Assembly (NCBI GenBank): GCA_011799875.1
Contig: CM022301.1
Coordinates: forward strand, 88,741,667-88,805,666
Length of the DNA: 64,000 bases
Origin: Thinopyrum elongatum
Taxonomy: Eukaryota > Streptophyta > Magnoliopsida > Poales > Poaceae
Direction: 5' to 3'
Both the position numbers and the translations under genes were made by a program. Shown here piece by piece: positions 1 through 8,469 of the stretch. Below the pieces are notes generated by a model. The model saw only the letters and a program-made list of their open reading frames with translations, had not been told where the DNA came from and did no database searches. The first letter of the stretch is position 1, and every line of letters begins with the position of its first letter.

Positions 1-60
1 ACCATCATCATTGTTCGACTTCCGGAAGAGGCGAAGAGCCAAGCGCCCGGTCATCTACTC
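1..60 (+). repeat. Direct repeat, left copy
   Basis: About 58 bases here, from the CATCAT tract through GAAGAGGCGAAGAGCCAAGCG, recur nearly unchanged at about 2583-2640 in the same orientation. The two copies bracket ~2.5 kb. No coding or transposon identity is visible. Confidence 0.75.
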
Positions 61-309
61 ACAGTATAACCGGCCGTGTTAGCACGAATTTTTTAACGTA
101 GTACAATCTGAGTGGATTGCTCCAGTGGTCATCACACGTGAGCCAATCGATTCGCACCCTTCCGTGCTCCATTTTGCCTTGCGTTCCTTCCTCCATCCAG
201 CACGCTGACAAGTGGGCCCCATGCTCATGTATGCCAACGTGGTAGTCAATTATTTTGCCAGAGTCAGCTATCACACCCTTTCGATGCCACGTCAATGTAC
301 CCACTAGAA

Positions 310-365
310 ACAAGTTAGACTTGTTCAGTTCAACCGCCTCCCTAGGTGTTTGGAGAGGAATTGGC
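310..365 (+). mobile_element. Truncated Tourist-like MITE (5' part)
   Basis: The stretch starting CTTGTTCAGTTCAACC and running to GGAGAGGAATT is a diverged copy of the first ~50 bases of the complete MITE at 2876-3003. The rest of the element is absent, so this is a relic. 66-309 around it shows nothing recognisable. Confidence 0.5.
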
Positions 366-564
366 TGGCGCGAGGCGGTTCTATAGGTGGTCAGGCGGCA
401 AAAAACAGGGGAAAATGTGCGAACAAGCTAGACGAGGGAGGGAAGCTTCTACATTCGCGGGGGACGTGGCATTGGCCATTGGGCGGCAACACGCGGTCAT
501 CCGGGTACGCAATAAAGGATGCGAAGAGGCTTCCTATATCGGCAAGGACCAGCTTCCCTACCAA

Positions 565-650
565 TTGCTCATCTAATAGAACTCCCAAGTTAACTGTGCT
601 GAGGCTGGAGTAGTCATCAGATGGGTGACCGAATGGGAAGTGGACTCGAT
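565..650 (+). other. 5S rRNA-derived sequence, Cassandra-type TRIM or SINE-like remnant
   Basis: The block follows the second half of 5S rRNA in order. AGAACTCCCAAGTTAA corresponds to the 5S stretch before box A, GGAGTAGT to the middle, and ATGGGTGACC..TGGGAAGT to box C. It is too diverged to be a functional 5S gene and the first half of 5S is not convincing. Known grass sources of such 5S-like DNA are Cassandra TRIM LTRs and 5S-derived SINEs. I cannot find the LTR ends or primer-binding site needed to choose between them. Confidence 0.6.
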
Positions 651-726
651 GTTAAAACTAATGGGATGGGTTACTATAGACGTTTAATTGGCTTAAATGT
701 ATATAGTGCTCCATCCTATTAGTTGA

Positions 727-1771
727 ACCTTGAGGTCTTTGTTTTGTAATTTTTGACATTTTTTGTTTTCTAAACACATGTTAATCGAAGGTCTATCGCA
801 TTACTGTTTGATAAAAAAAAATTGAACACATGTTAATTGGCTTGAAAGAAGGTCTATCGTGTTACTTCACGACATCTTTCCAAAAAAAGTGATATGACTT
901 TTGTCAACCTATAAGGCATGTCTGTCAAATTAACCTCGAGGGACTTTTTCTCAAATTAACCTCTGGGTCTTGTAGGAGTACTTGTTTTCTGAACACATGT
1001 TAATCAAAGGTCTATCGTGAGGTCTTTGTTTTGTAATTTTTGATATTTTTTGTTTTCTGAACACATGTTAATCGAAGGTCTATCGAGTTACTTTTTGATA
1101 ATTTTTGTTTTTTGAACACATGATAATTGGCTTGAAAGAAGGTCTATCGTGTTACTTCATGACATCTTTCCAAAAAAAGTGATATGACTTTTGTCAACCA
1201 ATAAGGCATGTCTGTCAAATTAACCTCGAGGGACTTGTTCTCAAATTAACCTCTGTGTCTTGCAGGAGTACTTGTTTTTTTGAACACATGTTAATCGAAG
1301 GTCTAATCGCTAGGTTCGTGTTTTGTAATTTTTGACATTTTTTGTTTTTTGAACACATGTTAATCGAAGGTCTATCGCTTTTTGATAATTTTTGCTTTTT
1401 GAACACATGTTAATTGGCTTGGAAGAAGGTCTATCGTGTTACTTCATGACATCTTTCCAAAAAAGTGATATTACTTTTGTCAACCTATAAGGCATGTCTG
1501 TCCAATTAACCTCGAGGGACTTGTTCTCAAATTAACCTCTGGGTCTTGCAGGAGTACTTGTTTTCTGAACACATGTTAATCGAAGGTCTATCGCGTTACT
1601 TTTGGATAATTTTTGTTTTTTGAACACATATTAATTGGCTTGAAAGAAGGTCTATCGTGTTACTTCACGACATCTTTCCAAAAAAAGTGATATGACTTCT
1701 ATCAACCCATAAGGCATGTCTATCAAATTAACCTTGAGGTACTTGTTCTCAAATTAACCTCTGGTCCTTGT
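727..1771 (+). repeat. Tandem repeat, unit about 288 bp, ~3.7 copies
   Basis: The phrase CTTGAAAGAAGGTCTATCG occurs near 841, 1131, 1418 (one change) and 1639, giving spacings of 290, ~288 and ~221 bp. Each unit also repeats AACACATGTTAAT, GACATCTTTCCAAAAA and TCAAATTAACCTC. The last unit is shortened. The array runs straight into the exon-like block at 1774. ORFs in it are short and shift between units, so no protein is called. Confidence 0.85.
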
Positions 1772-1773
1772 AG

Positions 1774-1930
1774 GAGTGCTGCAATGTGTCAGCGTCAATT
1801 GCAAGATGAGCCAGCAATCTAGCAGTGGAGTTGCCAACATGCTCAAAGTCCACGCAACATTGAGTAGAAAGAAGCATGCCCAGGAAATTAATGTGTGCTT
1901 AGGGAGGCCTTTGCTCAAAGAGCAAGTGTA
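1774..1930 (+). other. Exon-like block, copy A of a duplicated ~150-bp sequence
   Basis: This block follows an acceptor-like TAG at 1771-1773 and matches 5680-5830 closely. In the shared frame both copies read about 45 similar codons, including CVSxNCKMS, GVANMLKVHATLSRKKHAQ and EINV, ending GRP. No domain is recognised. There is no in-frame ATG at the start, so it would need to be an internal exon. Substitutions between copies are a mix of silent and replacement, so coding status is undecided. Confidence 0.5.
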
Positions 1931-2582
1931 TATAAGGTACAGTCGGCAGGCTATAAGGACGAGGAGCGAGAAGTGATACGGGCTGCTGGATATACTATAA
2001 CTAGGTGTCCCACGGAGGTAACATTCAAAGTTATTCTCACACTATAGAATGGTATAGGAATGTGGAGAGATTTGGTTGATTTTATATCGCTGAATAATAT
2101 AAAATATTATGAGTGCAGACGCTCCACCGCGAGGTTCCTTGCTCCTTCTCGGTCATCGGGAATCTATGTTCTTCCACTCTTTTTTTTTACGTGAGCTTTG
2201 TTCATCCTTTTGCCAACACGCGGGGCATCTAGCATCTAGGTGCACGGGTCATGCAAGAAAATGGAGATAAGCAGTGCGTAAGTGAGTCATGCACTTCGAT
2301 GGCACGTACTACACAATATTTTTTCTCCTCGATGGCATGTGAATAGTGCATGTACTCAATGACGGAGCACGGGATGGTAGCCATGGACATGGTCGGCCCT
2401 TTTTGGAGAGAGTACTAAATAACTTTGATGTAGCCAACAGAACGATGAGAAGCTTGCTTACTACGCCTTCTCCCTCGCCCACGCGTGCACGGTGGCTCGC
2501 AGCACGAGGAGAAACTTTTGCTTACAAGCGGTGGACGTGCAACAGTTCATTTGGTGTCAGATTGCCAGAAGTACTACTGTAG
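1931..2582. other. No gene seen
   Basis: AT-rich then mixed sequence with short ORFs only. A 78-codon ORF at 2346-2582 has no recognisable motif and is not called. The stretch ends at the right copy of the direct repeat. Confidence 0.5.
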
Positions 2583-2640
2583 TACCATCATTATTGTTCG
2601 ACTTCCGGAAGAGGCGAAGAGCCAAGCGCAAGGTTACCTA
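2583..2640 (+). repeat. Direct repeat, right copy
   Basis: Matches bases 1-60 in the same orientation over about 58 bases, including TGTTCGACTTCCGGAAGAGG. After GAGCCAAGCGC the two copies diverge. Confidence 0.75.
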
Positions 2641-2722
2641 CTAACCTAGTACAGTATACTATAGCCAAAGCTGGTCCACCTTCGGGTGGCGACCATTTAG
2701 ATTAGGTATATTAATTCTACAA

Positions 2723-2872
2723 GGCTGGTTGTAATGGGAGTATCATAAGTAGTATCATGCATGCCAACTAGGCAAATTTGATGAGGTGGTGTAGAATTAA
2801 ATGAAGAAAGAGAGGGTTGAGTATCATATTATGATACCATATGGAATTAAGTTACTCCCACTGTGGTTAGTC
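2723..2872. mobile_element. MITE, ~150 bp, unassigned superfamily
   Basis: The left end GGCTGGTTGTAATGGGAGTA and the inverse of the right end, GACTAACCACAGTGGGAGTA, form a terminal inverted repeat whose mismatches are all transitions. The interior contains TAGTATCATGCATGCC, also seen at 13.04-13.08 kb. It abuts the next MITE directly. Confidence 0.6.
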
Positions 2873-2875
2873 TTA

Positions 2876-3003
2876 GGCCTTGTTCGGTTCAACCTCCTCC
2901 CAAGGTTTTTGGAGAGGAATGGAGGGGAATTTGGCTTGTAGATGATTTAATCCCCCACAATCCCTGTTAATCCCCGTTAAAACCCCTTGAACCGCACATG
3001 CCC
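2876..3003. mobile_element. Tourist-like (Harbinger-type) MITE with TTA target duplication
   Basis: The left end GGCCTTGTTCGGTTCAA pairs imperfectly with the inverse of the right end, GGGCATGTGCGGTTCAA. The element is flanked by TTA at 2873-2875 and 3004-3006, the target duplication typical of Tourist/PIF-Harbinger elements. It is 128 bp and non-coding. Confidence 0.75.
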
Positions 3004-3214
3004 TTAAGGTTAAAAATGACCGGGATTACAGAGGACAGGGTACAAACTTCAAGGATTTAAAGGTGAGGGTTTGTTTCCAACTAGCTCTACAACCTCAAGG
3101 TTTATAAATCGGACTTCAATCTCCCCCCACGCACACGCCCAGGTACACTCATGGTGGAGCGCATTTGCACATGAAAAGGCAGGTAACGTGACAATTTGAG
3201 ACATCTAGTCGTAC

Positions 3215-3472
3215 ACTTATGGTGCATTTGGTTGCAAGGGTGGCCACAGATGGGTTGGGATCGTCCAAAAAATATACGTGTTTGGTTATAAATCACTTGA
3301 ATGGTTCGAGCCAAAAAAATAGAATATGCCTCAAAGATGCTGAACCATTTCACCCAACCAAAGTGGTCGAATCAAATGGCCACCCTTTTATGCATGACCA
3401 TGTGAGCATGACTAGTGGTCCCGTCCTAAATAATTAGCTCATCTCTTATATGGAGCCAAACACATGATTAAT
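3215..3472. mobile_element. Possible MITE with GTGTTTGG-type ends
   Basis: The left end reads GTGCATTTGGTTGCA and the inverse of the right end reads CATGTGTTTGGCTCC, a weak terminal inverted repeat of the kind common in grass hAT-like MITEs. Inverted segments around TGGTCGAATCAAATGGCC and GGTGGCCACAGATGG support fold-back. No clear target duplication is seen. Confidence 0.35.
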
Positions 3473-3479
3473 GTGGGGT

Positions 3480-3933
3480 CTCGGACCAAATGTCAGCCAT
3501 ACCAAGTGCGACCTGAACGCAATAGCACGGTTATTGATCGAGTTTCTTTTTACTGGTACGTTAAATGAAAAAAATATGGCTACACGCGTATTCAATTTAA
3601 AATGATCGCTACGGAGGGAAAAAATTACTACTCCACTAGTCCACTTCGGGACTTGCTTGCTAGGGTTGTTCTCTTCTTCTCACTCACTCACCCTCTCTAG
3701 ATCTAAACAAGACCATGGTGTCCACTCTCTTTGTCTCTCTCTCTCTCTTCTCTTCGGTTGACACAGATCCGGCCGGATACCTTCTGCTGGTGGTCGCCGG
3801 TGGCGAGGGAGGAAGCCGACGCGCGCCATCTTCTCTGACCTGGCGCCGGCGTGGGAGGTCCTCCTCACCCTTGCTTCCCGCTGTCGAGTTGGCAGATCCC
3901 GCCGCCTGCCTCGCCACATCCCGTCGACCGGAG
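3480..3933 (+). other. Module copy 1: promoter, leader and exon-1-like block
   Basis: This block aligns with 16.48-16.97 kb and 19.06-19.69 kb. Shared landmarks in order are TTGATCGAGTTT, CTGGTACGTTAAA, ATTTAAAA, GCTAGGGTT (a telo-box motif typical of plant gene leaders), CACCCTCTCTAGATCTAAAC, a GC-rich segment with CGGCGTGGGAGGTCCTCC, and the donor-like junction GAG/GTATAACTTT at 3933/3934. A 74-codon ORF (3715-3939) covers the GC-rich segment, but the frame is not kept in the other copies. An RNA gene or a decayed 5' exon are both possible. Confidence 0.55.
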
Positions 3934-5010
3934 GTATAACTTTATTTAAAACCGGCCTTGTTCTAATTGCCCAGCTCCCCACGTCGCTGCATCTCTTTTT
4001 TTTCATCAAGTTAGGATTGCTCCCCACGTCACTGCATCATGCATGTGAATATTCTTCTAGTCTTACAAAGCTCTCCATGTAGCTAGCTCCGTCGGCTTGT
4101 TGAACACTCGAACACCACCTAAATTTTTACTATCAGAGAAAAAAAGGTACTGCAGATACTGGCTAATGAACCGATCTCTTGGTTGGAAAGGGAAATAAAG
4201 ATGCTGGCCTGACCGGTCTCTTGGTCGAGAAAGGACAGAAAGTGGGAGGTGTTGGGTCCACAATGCAACCGAGAATGAGCACGTCTAGATTTCTTGTGGT
4301 CACATAGGAAAGGTCACTGACGAGAACAAAAAATGCACAAATCCAGACATGCTTTGCATGTTTGCCGCACACGGCAACACCTCTGCCTCACCACTTTATG
4401 CCTCGGTGGATGTAAAACGTGCTTGTGCAGTGCCTCCCCTGTCCCTATGCCCTTACTGCTGCTGTTAATCTAACATCACAGGTAAAATGAAACAATGCCA
4501 CTGTTAATGTGATGTCGCTGTTAAGTAATGCTGCTGTCAATCTATTGCCATTGATAAAATGAATCAATGCCACCACCGTTTTATGAAATGCTTCTGTCTT
4601 GCTTTTTTCTCATAAAGAGTGTTTTGGGTAGTTACACTAAACTCTGACACCGGTAACATAGCTGCATCTCCGTTGAACTGCACAAAATTTAATTGCACAA
4701 TGGTTGACACGACAATGTGTTTCTCCTTTCCGTATCACCCTTTGTTAGAACGATCATTCCTGTTAACCGTGCACGTACGTATTGATCAAGTGCTATTCCC
4801 AGTCAGTCATCACATAGTCATAATGCAATTGTTATGCATGTTAATGTAAGGCCCCGTTAATCTAGTGCCAGTGTTGATTTGATGTGATGGCACTTTTTCA
4901 TATTGTCACTGTAATGCCATTGATAACATATGAGATGCTGCTGTTAATCATATGCCGCTGCAAAAAAATGACACTGCTTAAATAACCCTGTTACATATTT
5001 GTGCAAACAG
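3934..5010 (+). other. Module copy 1: intron-like region
   Basis: It runs from the GTATAACTTT donor to the acceptor-like GTGCAAACAG at 5001-5010. It contains repeated low-complexity phrases of the form ATGCCACTGTTAATCTAATGCC, also found in the intron-like parts of copies 3 and 4. No ORF of note. The hairpin at 4621-4687 lies inside it. Confidence 0.45.
4621..4687 (+). other. Diverged hairpin related to 20451-20517
   Basis: The left arm GTTTTGGGTAGTTACACT and right arm GTTGAACTGCACAAAA enclose a loop with CTGACACCGGTAACAT. The loop and arms are homologous to the better-paired hairpin at 20.45 kb (loop TGTCACACCGGCAACT). The left arm has decayed and pairing is partial. Confidence 0.45.
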
Positions 5011-5085
5011 GGTTGTCTATCTCCATATGGTGTCTATTTGTGCAAACGGAAGCACAAACCTCAATTTTAGTGGAACCTGCTTTCA
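5011..5085 (+). other. Module copy 1: exon-2-like block
   Basis: After CAAACAG the sequence GGTTGTCTATCTCCATATGG matches the block at 18282 (GGATGCGTATCTCCATACCC). It includes the motif site TCAATTTTAGTGGAACCTGC at 5061-5080, a one-insertion variant of the motif found throughout this family. Confidence 0.45.
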
Positions 5086-5344
5086 GCTAACCTCACGGTG
5101 CTCCAGGTATTCCTACATTCTTAACTAGGTAGAATGACCAACGCAAGATGAAGTAAGCTTATTCGTACGTTAACTTGCTGTTTGCAGTGTGGAACGATCC
5201 TGCCATGTGTGGAGGAGCAAACAAGCACTGCAGTCGCTCCGTCAACGCAAGATAAAAGAGACCGAGTCATTGATGGCCTAGCCGGCAAGTAGGGGTCGTG
5301 CAAACAGCGGTGCATTATTCTAGTGGAACTGCACAAAAAAGATA

Positions 5345-5881
5345 TTGGGGTTAGTCGGACAAATTTTCTACAGCCACACGGAAGGAATTGCGCTCATCGA
5401 TTGCATAGAATTTCCTCCGTGCCATCATAGGAGATACCAAGGTGGAAATCAACTAACCACCTATAAAATTATGCATAATCTTCCTCACGCAGGTCAGTAT
5501 CCCCTACGTCGAGATGATCGTGTTTTGTCATGCCGAGCTATTGATATCTGCTACTGTTTTGCGACACCGTTTAAGTACAGCACTTTCCTATCTTTTCACA
5601 TTCAGGAAAATGAAGATGATTTTAGTGGAACTGCACAAAATGGTCTGATGTTGAGTGATCTCTATTGCCTCCTCTGTTTGCTGCAATGTGTCAGCATAAA
5701 TTGCAAGATGAGCCATCAAGCTAGCTGTGGAGTTGCTAACATGCTCAAAGTGCACGCAACATTGAGCAGAAAGAAGCATGCCCAGGAAATTAATGTGTTC
5801 GTAGGGAGGCCCTTTGCTCAGAGAAGCATCTATCATTTTTCTTTATTTCTACACCTTCTCACAGCTTTGTCTTGGTTATAG
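5345..5881 (+). CDS. Hypothetical ORF, 178 codons, in module copy 1
   Basis: Open frame without an ATG at its beginning (TTG at 5345; first in-frame ATG near 5470), stop at 5879-5881. It includes DFSGTAQN from the family motif at 5620-5640 and then copy B of the duplicated exon-like block (5680-5830). An acceptor-like CATTCAG ends at 5614, so the real exon, if any, may start there. No domain is recognised. The conserved motif is identical even at wobble positions in other copies, which argues for nucleotide-level rather than protein-level conservation. I regard coding as unproven. Confidence 0.3.
   Translation: MGLVGQIFYSHTEGIALIDCIEFPPCHHRRYQGGNQLTTYKIMHNLPHAGQYPLRRDDRVLSCRAIDICYCFATPFKYSTFLSFHIQENEDDFSGTAQNGLMLSDLYCLLCLLQCVSINCKMSHQASCGVANMLKVHATLSRKKHAQEINVFVGRPFAQRSIYHFSLFLHLLTALSWL
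5680..5830 (+). other. Exon-like block, copy B of the duplicated sequence
   Basis: Pairs with 1774-1930. Both copies contain AACATGCTCAAAGT and the AAGAAGCATGCCCAGGAAAT stretch. Copy B lies downstream of a family motif site; copy A lies downstream of the 288-bp tandem repeat, so the contexts differ. Confidence 0.6.
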
Positions 5882-6662
5882 TCTTGTGACTCATTTAGAT
5901 GCGTAATCATGCTGAACTTAAGTGCTTGTGAATGTTAGCTAGTATGCATACTGTATCTTGTGAAGCTTAGTTTAGTGTGAATGTTAGCGTGTCAACCTTT
6001 ACAATCTATGTATATTGTGGGCATGTTATTTGACCCCTCATTTTCCGTGCTACGACCAGTGTGAGTGTCTGCATGCAGTACACCATCCTCTAATTTGGTG
6101 GATGCCAAGCCGGCCCGAAAAGGAGCTATAACTTTTTTTCAAGTTGAAAAATGTTACCGATGAGGAGCCATAATTAAGCTGGAGGCGTCGCTTTTTTTAT
6201 TTCGAATGGGCAATAAGCTGGAGAGCTAGAGAGTGTCTCTAATGGGCTGCCTCTAGTGTTAAGGCCCTCCAGTACAAAATACGGGCAGCCGACTGGGCCG
6301 ATACAAAAGCCTATCCATCTTAAAGCCCATTTGTTTTTGTTTTTTGCGAGGAAAAGCCCATATTTATTGAAGAGGGGGCGATCTCAGAAAAACCCTCCTT
6401 CCTCCTCGCATCCAATTATACTGCAGCTCACTAGACTCTCCCGCTTCCGTCGCCCCCCAATTCCCCATGCTCCCCATCTTCGTCACTCGTACAGAAAACC
6501 CCCGCTCACCTTCTTCCTCACTAGTACAGAAAACGCCTGCTCCTCTTCTTCCACTCCTACAGAAAACCCCAGCCCTCCTTCTTCCCCACTTGCACTGCCA
6601 CTAGTCTCGTCTCTGGCTACTCTGCTCAAACCCGTGAGCTCGACGCGACGCCCGCAAGGAAA
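5882..6662 (+). promoter_or_regulatory. Intergenic region and F-box gene 5' leader
   Basis: 5882-6255 shows nothing recognisable. 6370-6660 is C/T-rich and carries three imperfect repeats of TACAGAAAACSCC spaced about 45 bp (near 6490, 6528, 6566), typical of a grass 5' leader. The F-box ATG follows at 6663 after GCAAGGAAA. I see no convincing TATA box. Confidence 0.4.
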
Positions 6663-8432
6663 ATGGAGTTGGCTGGCCCCAGTGCCAAGAAGATGAGGCT
6701 CCCACCAGCAGTTATGCCGGTTGTAGATCCCGCACCCAGCAGCGCAGGGAGAAGCGGCATGCCCCCCACCGGATCTGAGGAGCCCATAGAATCTCAGGTG
6801 GACCGTATCAGCGATCTCCCGGATGCCATCCTTGGGGAGATCATCTCGCTTCTCCCCACCAAGGATTGCTGCTGCATCCAAGTCCTCTCAACTCGGTGGC
6901 GCCCTCTATGGCGCGCCATGCCCCTCAATCTCGACTGTCGTCAGATATCTATCGTTCATGATTTTGAACTCCTCAGAGCCATCATCTCCTCCCACCAGGG
7001 CTCTGTTCAACACCTCTACATCCCGACACGCTACCTGCTGTCCATACCCTGCACGGTGGACACTTGGCTGACATCCCCTAAATTCGAAATACTCCAGCAG
7101 TTTGAGTTCTACCATTACCACAAAAGTTTCATACCATGAACCGAGCACCAAGAACTTGTGCCCACACCACCATTGTCCATCTCGTGGTTTTCCTCCTCTC
7201 TCCACACCGCCACCTTCGCCCGGTGCCATCTACCAGATGATCTGGTACAAATGCTTCGACTCCCACTGCTAAAAAAACTTTCGCTTGTGGTGGTTTATCT
7301 GTCGGAGGCCTCACTGCACAGCATCATCCACTCTAGTTGCCCTGCCCTAGAGCACTTGCTGATTGTTTTGGGAATAGAAATCCATATCAGTTGTCTTCAA
7401 ATAAAGTCACCTCACCTTAAAAGCATTGGAATTTGTTTTGAAGGACAGCAGCTCATCATCGAAGATGCCCCATCACTTCAAAGGTTGCTCCTTCATTATT
7501 GTTATATACCTTCACAAATAACTGTCGTCTCTGCGCCCAAACTGGAGACCTTGGGTGTAATTCATGATCCGTTTAATGAACACAAGTTGGTGTTTGGCTC
7601 CACACTTATTCAGGTACCGTATGTTGTCATCTACACATTTGTAATCATAAGCTGCATTTTTCATTTGTGCGCATACGTTTTATATCATCTTGGAGTACAC
7701 TTTGGGTACTAATATTATGTTATATGCTCAATGAAGAGTTCGTCCATGGATAGCCTATCAATGCTGCTGGATTCTGTCAAGATCTTATATATCGGAATGT
7801 TTAGTTATGATCTGAACATAATTATTGGCTTGCTACGATGCTTTCGGGAGAATTTATATATAAAGTTGATGATTTCATGCACATTGAAAGCCCGTATATA
7901 TTGTACTAGAATTAACCATTCAGCTGTCGCTCTTTCGACATACTCTTTTTTCAGACCTTAACTGTTTTCAATCTTCATGTCTACTTAGGCACTAACACAT
8001 GGAGAAAAACATATAACCAATCGGTGGTGTAATAAGCACCGGGATTTTCTCAGTTCTCATGACATTTGTTTGAGGACAATAACGATGGAAGGATATGCAT
8101 CCAACCAGGCAAACAGAAGCTTTGTCACATTCTTCTTGTTGAATGCGAGGTTACTATTGTCCGTGAGGCTTAAGTTTTTCAACAAGAAATTTCTCACGGA
8201 CGGACATGTTGAACAGCAAAAAAAGAAGTTTCAGGTGGACAAATGGGCTTCTGAACGTGCTCGGCTTCTATTTACAACTACTTGTGGTCATGCTCCAATA
8301 AATTTTTGGCACAGGATGTTGATTTTATGGATCAGACCGATCAATTTGTTTGTGACTGCCAAAAACAGTGGTTGGGTTAGATGTTATTGCCATGTTCAAT
8401 CTGGGTTTTGTCTAAATTTGATGAACAATTAA
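6663..8432 (+). pseudogene. F-box/LRR-type (FBD family) protein gene with premature stop
   Basis: The reading frame starts at ATG 6663. Residues ~48-90 are an F-box (ISDLPDAILGEIISLLPTKD ... LSTRWRPLWRAMPLNLD), which in this family binds SKP1 in an SCF ubiquitin ligase. An in-frame TGA at 7137-7139 interrupts the protein; the same frame stays open beyond it and reads leucine-rich repeat-like sequence (SSCPALEHLLI, APSLQRLLLHY, SAPKLETLGV), so one substitution (perhaps CGA to TGA) would explain it. Exon 1 ends at CAG/GTACCG, 7613/7614. Exon 2 probably begins at 7737 (SLSMLLDSVKILYIGM). Exon 3 begins after TACTTAG at 7988 and ends at TAA 8432 (NRWCNKHRDFL ... FVTFFLLNAR, FBD-like). The exon 2 donor near 7865 does not join exon 3 in frame with a standard GT, a second sign of decay. 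The family is large and fast-changing in grasses; the substrate cannot be inferred. Confidence 0.8.
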
Positions 8433-8469
8433 TCCTTGGGCTTTTGTACCCTTTGTAAGCTTGAGTTAC

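Noticed and set aside
59..613. Overlapping 60-90 codon ORFs on both strands at the left end
   Set aside because: No motif, mutually overlapping, and the stretch includes MITE and 5S-derived relics.
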